Shown piece by piece: positions 58,064 to 64,000 of a stretch of DNA of 64,000 bases. The notes below the pieces were generated by a model. The model was not told the origin of the DNA. It made no database searches and was given only the letters and a program-made list of their open reading frames with translations. The DNA is from Pseudomonas putida (GTDB lineage Bacteria > Pseudomonadota > Gammaproteobacteria > Pseudomonadales > Pseudomonadaceae): contig NZ_CP011789.1 of the NCBI RefSeq assembly GCF_001636055.1, positions 4,836,001 through 4,900,000 of the forward strand, given 5' to 3'. The position numbers and the translations under genes were made by a program. How positions within the stretch are numbered: position 1 is the first letter of the stretch; every line of letters starts with the position of its first letter.

Positions 58064-59098
58064 TCACGCCTTGAGTGAAGCGACCTTGCCCGGCGCGCCG
58101 CCCTTGTTCCCAGCCTTGCCCGCCTTGCCACCGTTGCACTGCACGGTGGTGCGCCAGCCAGAGCCGGTGAACACCTGCTCGACCGAGTCGATCAGGTACT
58201 GGCCGTCGAGCCCGTCGACAAAACCACTGACCTCTATGCTGCGCTCGACGAACAGGTCGGTGCGCCCAGGCATGTCCAGGCGCACGCTGGCAGTCTCGCG
58301 ATTGAAGCTGGCCAGGCGTGCGCGGGCAGCCTGTTCGGCGGCGGCGCGATTGGGGTACAAGTGGCGGTCGGTATGAACAGGACGCTGGCTGCCCGAGCTT
58401 TCGGCGTTGCTCAGTTCGACCACCTTGAGCTCGCCGCTGGCACTGTCCTGGTGACGGGTGCGCACGGCCTTGCGAGTGGCCTTGTCGTCCAGGCGAAATT
58501 GCCATTGGCTGACGTCGCTGCGCCGCAGCGTTACCAACCCCAGCGTCTTGCCGCTGGCGCTCTGCCCGCCCTGGCGCGGCAGCACCAGCAGCTGGCCGTT
58601 GGCGAGCTTGGCGGTGCAGTCGTACTGGCGGGCCAGACGGGTGATGAAGTTGAAGTCCGACTCGCTGTACTGGTCGATACGCGGCACGTTCAGGGCGACC
58701 GGGCAGATCGCCTGCCAGCCGTTGCGCGCACCGATCTCGGCGATGATGCGTTGCAGCGGAACATTCTCCCAACTGCCGCTGCGGATGGTTCTGCCACTGC
58801 CGCACAGGTCGCTGGCCTTGCCGCGGATCACCAGGGTGTCCGGCGGCCCGGACAGCTCGACCTCATCGACGGTGAAGCGCCCCAGCAGCGTCAGCGGCTG
58901 CCCGGCGTAGCCCAGGTGCACCTCCAGCACCGCGCCGCGAGGCGGCAGGGCCAGGGCACCGTCGCGGGCATCGATGCGCAGCTCGAACGTATCCGACTCC
59001 ATGCCGGGTTTGTCGGTGGTGCGCAGCAGTAGCAGGCGGTCGTTGATCAGGGCGGTGATGTCCTTGCCATCGGCCTTGATGCTGAAGACAGGTTGCAT
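58064..59098 (-). CDS. P2 gpD-like late-control / tail hub protein
   Basis: The 344-residue protein has the phage_GPD architecture: MQPVFSIKADGKDITALIND at the start and the conserved YSESDFNFITRLARQYDCTA in the middle. In P2-like tails it forms the hub at the baseplate centre on which the spike sits. It lies 40 bases after gpX. Confidence 0.9.
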   Translation of the reverse strand: MQPVFSIKADGKDITALINDRLLLLRTTDKPGMESDTFELRIDARDGALALPPRGAVLEVHLGYAGQPLTLLGRFTVDEVELSGPPDTLVIRGKASDLCGSGRTIRSGSWENVPLQRIIAEIGARNGWQAICPVALNVPRIDQYSESDFNFITRLARQYDCTAKLANGQLLVLPRQGGQSASGKTLGLVTLRRSDVSQWQFRLDDKATRKAVRTRHQDSASGELKVVELSNAESSGSQRPVHTDRHLYPNRAAAEQAARARLASFNRETASVRLDMPGRTDLFVERSIEVSGFVDGLDGQYLIDSVEQVFTGSGWRTTVQCNGGKAGKAGNKGGAPGKVASLKA

Positions 59099-59138
59099 GA
59101 CTCATGCCTCCGTTGTCGGTGTGGATATGGGCCTGCGC

Positions 59139-59345
59139 TCAGTCCCAGAGCTGCACGCTGCTGACCGTGGCAGTGGGCAGGTCCGGTAGCAGGATCATCA
59201 CGCCGGCGCGCAGGGGCTGGTCTTCGTCGGCCAGCCCCTGATTGGCCTCCAGCACGGCTTCGACCGTGCGGTTGAGGTGGCCGTAATAGTGTTGACAGAG
59301 GGTGTCGAGCAGATCGCCGTCAGACGTTTTGCAGGTCTTCGCCAT
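59139..59345 (-). CDS. Tail protein X (P2 gpX-like, LysM-type)
   Basis: The 68-residue protein carries a LysM-like fold: GDLLDTLCQHYYGHLNRTVE and PLRAGVMILLPDLP. P2 gpX homologues belong to the tail completion/baseplate set. It overlaps the upstream gpU-like gene by 26 bases. Confidence 0.88.
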   Translation of the reverse strand: MAKTCKTSDGDLLDTLCQHYYGHLNRTVEAVLEANQGLADEDQPLRAGVMILLPDLPTATVSSVQLWD

Positions 59346-60165
59346 AGCGGGTGAACTCCAGTGAAAAACCCTGTTTGCGTGGAATGCCCCCGGCCAGCAG
59401 GTTGCTCTGGTCTTCGTCGATGCTGGTCAGGCACCAGGTGCCGAGCACCTCGCCGTACCCTGTGGTCAGGCTCAGGGGCAGCAACTGGCGACCGATGCTA
59501 CGCAGGGTCTGCAGTTGGCCCAGACCACCCTTGAAGGAGGGAAAGATCGCACCATGGATGCTGATCGTCTCCTCCCCCTGGCCGACGGCCTGCTGCGCGC
59601 TGTCGCGGCTCAGGCGTTCCTGGGCGGCCCAGCGAAAGCGGGTCTGGCGACGCAACTGGTCGAACGCGGCGGTATCGAGGTTGAAGTAGTACGGTGTGGC
59701 ATTGGCCTTCAGCGGTTGCAGCACCAGCAGGTGCGGGAATGGCTTGATCGCTTCGGCGGTCGGCGTTGTCAGCGGTGCGAAGCCGAAGGTGACGAGCACC
59801 CCGCTTGCCACCGCGCGGGCATCGCCCACCACCTTGCGGATCGCCGCGCCAGCCTTGCCTAGGTGTTCGGAGAACGCATCGACACGCTCCTGCACCTTGC
59901 GCACCTCGTCGACGCTCTTGTCGTAGCGGGCAATCACTTTGTTGACACGCCCTTGTGCCGAGTCGATGGCACGCAGGGTACGTTGCAGGCGCTTGCCGAT
60001 GGCCGGACCGATCCAAGGCAATGCTTCGAGTTCAGCCGCGGCTTCCTTGACGTGGTCCACGGCCTGGTTCATCGGGTCGAGCATGGCGCCGGCACGCCGA
60101 CGCCCCTCCTCGCCCGCCTTGACCAGTGCATGCAGTGCGGCCTGCAACTGCTCCAGGTAGGTCAT
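59320..60165 (-). CDS. Tail protein U (P2 gpU-like) with N-terminal extension
   Basis: The 281-residue protein has a helical N-terminal region (about 1-120, Ala/Arg/Glu-rich) and a C-terminal gpU domain (about 145-281, with FRWAAQERLSRD, IHGAIFPSFKGGLGQLQTLR and FSLEFTRYGED). P2 gpU itself is about 160 residues. It acts in tail completion near the tape measure. It follows the tape measure by 15 bases. Confidence 0.83.
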   Translation of the reverse strand: MTYLEQLQAALHALVKAGEEGRRRAGAMLDPMNQAVDHVKEAAAELEALPWIGPAIGKRLQRTLRAIDSAQGRVNKVIARYDKSVDEVRKVQERVDAFSEHLGKAGAAIRKVVGDARAVASGVLVTFGFAPLTTPTAEAIKPFPHLLVLQPLKANATPYYFNLDTAAFDQLRRQTRFRWAAQERLSRDSAQQAVGQGEETISIHGAIFPSFKGGLGQLQTLRSIGRQLLPLSLTTGYGEVLGTWCLTSIDEDQSNLLAGGIPRKQGFSLEFTRYGEDLQNV

Positions 60166-60180
60166 GAATGTCCCTCCGGT

Positions 60181-62211
60181 TCAAAATTGTCGTAGAGGGT
60201 CTGCCAGACGCGCTTCATCAGCTCTTTGCCGTTCTTCCAGTACCCGGCGCACAGCCAGTTCCAGGTCGGTGGCGAGTTGGTCGTGTGCAACAGCGGCGCC
60301 TTGCAGCGTGATGGGGATGTTGGTGGTGAAGTTGAAGGGCTGGCCTGCCCCGCCGGTAATGACCGGTTGGGCCGGGGCTTGCGGCGGAGCATCTGGCAGG
60401 ACGCTGGCTTGCGGCGGCACCGACAACTGCGCGGCTGGTACCTGCACCTCTACTGCGGGCTTGTCCATTACAGCTGAACGTCCAGACGCTGAGGCCTGCA
60501 CCGCAACCTTCGGCAACCCCAGTACAGCAGCCGGCCTTGACGGCTTCTGAGGCGATCGAGGGAGCTCGACCTTTACGGCAGCGGGCGCAACGCTGGCGCC
60601 ATGACTTTCGAATCTGGGAGAAGGCACGATACCGGGGACCAACGAAAGACCAGGAATCGCCGGAGGCCATGCACGAGGCTCAGCGATGGCGCCTGCAACC
60701 CGTTGCTTGGCCGCCGCACTTGGCGCCCTCCCCTCATCCACAGGAGGTCTCAACAGATCCCTGACGAGAGCCTTGTCCATGCCGGCAATGTCAGCAGTCG
60801 AACCCGGCTTCGGCATAGTCAACATCGAAGGCCGCCGTTGCGATGAACCGCTTGCGGCGGTTGCAAACTGCGCCATAAGTCCCGGCAGTCGAAGAGGAGA
60901 CGGCGGTCCCGACGTCCTGGCGCGCTCCGGGTTCTGCTCCTGTGCAGTACCGCTTACCTTGGCCGACAACCCGCGCCGTACCGGCTGTGCTGTGGAGGCA
61001 AGCTCCGGGTACTGGGTGGCCAAATATTTGCCTAACGCCGACCCAACCTGATCGCCCACAAAGTTGCCGACCGACATCCCTATCGTGGTACCGATCGGAC
61101 CCAGCAACGATCCGGCGGCACCCAGGGCGCCACCAAGGATCAGGCCCCCTGCCGCGCCGCCATAACCGCTCCACCTTTCTTCACGGGTTTGCGCCGTGCC
61201 ATAGGTATAGGCCGCCTTTGCACCAGCCTCGATGAACATCGAAGCAAGGGGTATTTTCAATGCCTTGAGGTTCTCTGCGACGCCCTTGGCGGTCCCAGCG
61301 ACAGCACCTGGGTTGGTGTAACGCCGCTTGAGTACTTCCCAGCTGGCATAACCCCCGCCCACCACCGCAGCAGTCGTAAGCCCGTCCTTGACTGAGCCAG
61401 ACAGCGTCGAATAAGGATCCGCGTCAGGTTTCGACTGAGTCGATACCGGCGTTGATGGCGGTTTGTCCTTGGCTGTCTCCGATGCAGGGTTCGTGACCCG
61501 CTCGCCAGCCCAGGCGCCCAGCTTGTCGCCGGCCATACCGAAGGCAACGCCGCCCACCTCCGAGACCATCGTGCCCCAGCGCGGCACCGCCGCCCCCAAG
61601 GCCTTGCCGCCTAATGTGCCGACTGCCGACCCAACCGCACTGAGATAGCCCACTGCCTGCTCCTTCGCCGTGGTGGCGGTGGAAGCGGTGTGGAAGAGCT
61701 TCAACCCCAAATCCAACTTGGTTGCAGAGGCAGCCTCCTTGGCCGCAGCCCCTGCTCGAGTACGGGCAGTGGCTCGGCTCGGCGTGGGATCAGCAGAGGC
61801 TGACGAAACTGCTTCGCCCTCCCCCGACACCACCCCATGTCGGGCTTCAGGTGCATCAGCGTTGATCCGGGGAGTTGAATCTGCGCGCGGCCGAGGCTGG
61901 GGGTACGCATGTACGATCTGAGCGGGCAACTCGAACGGGGGTGAGTTGGATGCGCGCCATCCCTGTTCAGCCAAGGGTAACGGCTGGTGCTCCAGTGCCG
62001 GACTGAGTCCTTGCCAGTTCGACAGCTGTGGCACGACCGATGGATACGGGCCTGGTCGCCAGATATCCAGCGGTGATGAAAACGATTGCAGCGCCTTGCC
62101 GTAAGGCGCCCAATGATCGGTAAACCTGGCGCGATAGTCATCGAGCGCGCCAGGGAAAGCCGAGCCAGATGCGACGGCTTCCCCCAGGGCAATCCCTGAT
62201 TTGTTCGCCAT
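60181..62211 (-). CDS. Tail tape measure protein
   Basis: The 676-residue protein has a central stretch of Gly/Ala-rich hydrophobic helices (about 345-405, GAAGGLILGGALGAAGSLLG) and a Pro-rich tail. Position after E/E' and before U identifies the P2 gpT-type tape measure, whose length sets tail length. At about 0.15 nm per residue it would specify a tail of about 100 nm. Confidence 0.85.
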   Translation of the reverse strand: MANKSGIALGEAVASGSAFPGALDDYRARFTDHWAPYGKALQSFSSPLDIWRPGPYPSVVPQLSNWQGLSPALEHQPLPLAEQGWRASNSPPFELPAQIVHAYPQPRPRADSTPRINADAPEARHGVVSGEGEAVSSASADPTPSRATARTRAGAAAKEAASATKLDLGLKLFHTASTATTAKEQAVGYLSAVGSAVGTLGGKALGAAVPRWGTMVSEVGGVAFGMAGDKLGAWAGERVTNPASETAKDKPPSTPVSTQSKPDADPYSTLSGSVKDGLTTAAVVGGGYASWEVLKRRYTNPGAVAGTAKGVAENLKALKIPLASMFIEAGAKAAYTYGTAQTREERWSGYGGAAGGLILGGALGAAGSLLGPIGTTIGMSVGNFVGDQVGSALGKYLATQYPELASTAQPVRRGLSAKVSGTAQEQNPERARTSGPPSPLRLPGLMAQFATAASGSSQRRPSMLTMPKPGSTADIAGMDKALVRDLLRPPVDEGRAPSAAAKQRVAGAIAEPRAWPPAIPGLSLVPGIVPSPRFESHGASVAPAAVKVELPRSPQKPSRPAAVLGLPKVAVQASASGRSAVMDKPAVEVQVPAAQLSVPPQASVLPDAPPQAPAQPVITGGAGQPFNFTTNIPITLQGAAVAHDQLATDLELAVRRVLEERQRADEARLADPLRQF

Positions 62212-62223
62212 CCGTTAATCCTC

Positions 62224-62337
62224 TCAATCCGAAAGCCACCAGACCATGTCGCTGAACGACATGGTCATGATTTCGCTCGCGGAAAAGTTCAGCTCCTTGG
62301 CCAGCCGCCTTGCGGCGGCCTTCTGCCGGGTCGGGTC
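62224..62337 (-). CDS. Tail chaperone extension E' (GpE family), reached by frame change
   Basis: Past the E stop, a frame displaced by +1 (equivalently -2) encodes 37 residues from DPTRQKAAARRLAKELNFSA to a TGA 12 bases before the tape-measure ATG; the middle reads SEIMTMSFSDMVWWLSD. It lacks its own ribosome site and start at this point. In P2 and many tailed phages this gene is expressed as an extension of E by programmed frameshifting. Confidence 0.65.
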   Translation of the reverse strand, partial: DPTRQKAAARRLAKELNFSASEIMTMSFSDMVWWLSD

Positions 62338-62638
62338 AAACCTCGTCGTCCTGCACCAGGCGAAAATACCCGGCCTGCAAGCGGCCGTAGTCCTTCAAGG
62401 TGAGGCCTTCGAGGTCCTTGATGCCAACTTCGGCCAGCGAGGCGAACAAGTTCAGCTCGCGCTGCTCGTCGTCGCTGGCGCCGCCGGCCTGGGCGTTGCG
62501 CATGTCACGCACCGTCGGGGCCCGCAACGTCAGGCTGTCGACCTGAATGCCATTGGCCTCGCTCGGACGCGACAAACGCACCGTGACGCGGTCGGCTGCA
62601 AGGTTCAGCCACTGGGGCTGGCGGTTTTCCTGAGCCAT
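62336..62638 (-). CDS. Tail assembly chaperone E (P2 gpE-like)
   Basis: ATG 62638 after AGGGAGGTG gives 100 residues (MAQENRQPQWLNLAADRVTV). The small tail-assembly protein lies between tube and tape measure, with motif LRAPTVRDMRNAQAGGASDD. It wraps the tape measure during tube assembly, together with E'. Confidence 0.84.
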   Translation of the reverse strand: MAQENRQPQWLNLAADRVTVRLSRPSEANGIQVDSLTLRAPTVRDMRNAQAGGASDDEQRELNLFASLAEVGIKDLEGLTLKDYGRLQAGYFRLVQDDEV

Positions 62639-62649
62639 GAGCACCTCCC

Positions 62650-63159
62650 TTACAGGCCCAGCGCAGTACGCTGCGCCGCCAGTTGGTCGACACCATCGAT
62701 CACCCGCTTCATGCCAAGGGCATCGATCTCGTAGACCAGGCGACCATCAACCTCCAGCTTGTAGTAGCTGAGTGCGACGCTGTGCTTGATCTCGGCCTTG
62801 TCGCCGGATTTCCAGTCGCCCATGTCGACTTCCTTGAGCGAGCCGCGCAGGGTGACGATGACCGGATTGATCTGGCCCTTGAGGCCCTTGAAGGCGCCGC
62901 GGAACGTGCCGTTGAAGGCCGTGCCATCGGCCAGGCCGAAGAACTTCAGCGACTCGCGGCGCACGCCGGTGGTGGTGAAGGCCGCTTCCTGCTTCTCCAT
63001 GCCCAGGTCCATCTCGACGGGCATGTCCATGCCACCGGGACGGTGTTCTTCCATTTTCAGGGTCAGTTTGGGCAGGGTCAGGCTGGGTACATCGCCCTGG
63101 AAGCTCACACCGTCGACGAACAGGTTCAGGTTGGCCAGGGTTTCGGGAATCATTGCCAT
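62650..63159 (-). CDS. Major tail tube protein (P2 FII-like)
   Basis: The 169-residue protein starts MAMIPETLANLNLFVDGVSF and has LPKLTLKMEEHRPGGMDMPV, the FII signature. It polymerises into the inner tube of the contractile tail. It lies 13 bases after the sheath gene. Confidence 0.92.
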   Translation of the reverse strand: MAMIPETLANLNLFVDGVSFQGDVPSLTLPKLTLKMEEHRPGGMDMPVEMDLGMEKQEAAFTTTGVRRESLKFFGLADGTAFNGTFRGAFKGLKGQINPVIVTLRGSLKEVDMGDWKSGDKAEIKHSVALSYYKLEVDGRLVYEIDALGMKRVIDGVDQLAAQRTALGL

Positions 63160-63172
63160 GTAGATGCGCTCC

Positions 63173-64000
63173 TTAAGCGGCGGAATCGAGGACTTCGGTC
63201 AGCCACTGGTTGGTGACTTCGACGCGGAAATTGGGGTTTTCGGCAGGCGGTACGTCGGTGAAGCGGATGTTCCAGTACACCTTGCCCTGCTCCAGTTGGC
63301 TGGCGGTGTTCAACTCCGGATCGGCGAAGACCTCGAAGTTGATGATCGCGCCCTGGTTCTTCAGGTCGCGCATGAAGGCCTGCAAGCCCTCGGTGACGTC
63401 CTTGACGTAGGTGGCGGTGATGGAGCGGTCGACGGCCCACTTGTGGCCGTAGAGGATCGCGTCCATGACGATGTCCATGGTCCGCACGCGGGTGACGAAG
63501 GCCCACTTCGGATCGCTGGACAGGGTGCGGTTGCCCCACAGTCGGAAGCCGTCATCGCGAATGATGGTGGCGATGTTGGCGTTGTTCAGCAGGTTGGCGC
63601 GGCAGCTGTCGTCGCCATCGAGGAACTCCACCGGGCGACTGGTGCCGGTGATGCCGACGAACTCCTTGTTCGATGGCGAGGCCCAGAAGCCGTACTCGCG
63701 GTCAGTGAAGGCGAACAGGCCGGCGACCCAGGCCGAACCTGGCGCATCGACGGTCGCCTCGGCGACGGTGTCGAAGTAGCGCACGCCCGGATCGACCAGG
63801 AAGGCGCGCTTGGCGCCGAAGTTCTTGGCGTAGGCGAGCGCGGCTTCGTCAGTGGTGCCAGGGCCGTCGATGATAGCGATGCCGCGCAGCTTGTCGGCCA
63901 GTGCCACCAGCGCGGTGCCGACCGCCTGGGTGGCGCTGTGCTTGGGCGCGACCAGCAGGCGCGGCTGGGCGTTGAAACGACTCTTGCCGTCGAGCAGCGC
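63173..64000 (-). CDS. Tail sheath protein (P2 FI-like), 5' end cut by window
   Basis: 275 C-terminal residues are visible; the frame stays open to the window edge. FVGITGTSRPVEFLDGD, then RLWGNRTLSSDPKWAFVTRV and the C-terminal domain are conserved in P2-like contractile sheaths. A start at 63907 would be internal, since homologous sequence continues upstream. Confidence 0.92.
   Translation of the reverse strand, partial: ALLDGKSRFNAQPRLLVAPKHSATQAVGTALVALADKLRGIAIIDGPGTTDEAALAYAKNFGAKRAFLVDPGVRYFDTVAEATVDAPGSAWVAGLFAFTDREYGFWASPSNKEFVGITGTSRPVEFLDGDDSCRANLLNNANIATIIRDDGFRLWGNRTLSSDPKWAFVTRVRTMDIVMDAILYGHKWAVDRSITATYVKDVTEGLQAFMRDLKNQGAIINFEVFADPELNTASQLEQGKVYWNIRFTDVPPAENPNFRVEVTNQWLTEVLDSAA

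Larger units (their letters stand above)
56368..64000 (-). mobile_element. 3' half of a P2-type contractile tail cluster (R-type tailocin), cut by window end
   Basis: The minus-strand order sheath-tube-E/E'-tape measure-U-X-D followed by Com-like, membrane protein, endolysin and Rz/Rz1 is that of P2-like tails. Up to cinA there are no capsid, terminase, replication or integrase genes, and the cluster abuts cinA, the known mutS/cinA tailocin site in Pseudomonas. Genes for the baseplate, fibres, holin and regulator would lie beyond 64000. A full P2-like prophage cannot be excluded from this half alone. Confidence 0.8.

Noticed and set aside
63173..63907. Start of the sheath gene at 63907
   Set aside because: The start there would be a GTG and the frame continues with sheath-like sequence to the window end, so the true start is beyond 64000.

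Overview
The window is a stretch of a Pseudomonas chromosome, most likely from the P. putida / P. entomophila side of the genus. The base composition is GC-rich. The order aspS-yebC-ruvCAB-ybgC-tolQRAB-pal-cpoB-queE-queC-tRNA-Lys is pseudomonad, and the McpU-type chemoreceptor, the fpr/finR pair, the erdR-dgkA pair, the PA3611-like secreted protein and a tailocin beside cinA-recA-recX all point the same way. Assignments come from reading the translated sequence and from family knowledge; no database search was run.

Layout. 1-5104: the 5' part of a DUF945 gene (minus strand), then an APC-type putrescine/amino-acid permease and a dCache chemoreceptor resembling the polyamine receptor McpU. 5123-12744: an accessory catabolic cassette. 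A divergent IclR regulator faces a tightly overlapped operon encoding an ABC importer (ATPase, two permeases, binding protein at the end) and a three-subunit [2Fe-2S]/FAD/FAD dehydrogenase of the opine oxidase / D-hydroxyproline dehydrogenase / HcnABC type. 12749-15595: acetyltransferase, family 2 glycosyltransferase and AmiC-type amidase (minus). 15811-27907: tRNA-Lys, queC, queE, the Tol-Pal envelope operon, the RuvABC resolvasome, YebC and AspRS (minus). 28002-36801: small housekeeping genes (FmdB-like, RHH protein, Dps-like, membrane cold-shock-domain protein, HIT, SlyX), an OprD-family porin, ProRS, a lipoprotein and LexA-controlled dinB.

37042-37512 holds three identical initiator tRNA genes on an exact 197-bp tandem period, each with its own promoter; the first two are followed by near-identical terminators and the third by a different hairpin. 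37751-43621: MprF with its AcvB/VirJ partner, then Kup. 43890-47825: RimO, a GNAT, an RsuA/RluF-like protein with a substituted catalytic Asp, a DUF1456 protein and TrmO. 47892-54103: fpr/finR, dgkA, erdR, a DTW protein, a PA3611-like protein, a small protein and a LOG protein. 54167-56308: recX, recA (with a LexA box) and cinA/pncC.

56368-64000 is the 3' half of a P2-type contractile tail cluster (R-type tailocin or P2-like prophage, cut by the window edge): sheath, tube, tail chaperones E/E', tape measure, U, X, D, a Com-like zinc ribbon, a small membrane protein, a GH19 endolysin and nested Rz/Rz1 spanins. It lies directly beside cinA, a known Pseudomonas tailocin site.

The least described items are the IclR/ABC/three-subunit dehydrogenase cassette, whose substrate is not evident, and several details of the tailocin: the E/E' frame relation, the Com-like protein with no visible mom partner, and a strong terminator ahead of the endolysin. 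No CRISPR array, rRNA operon or insertion sequence was seen.
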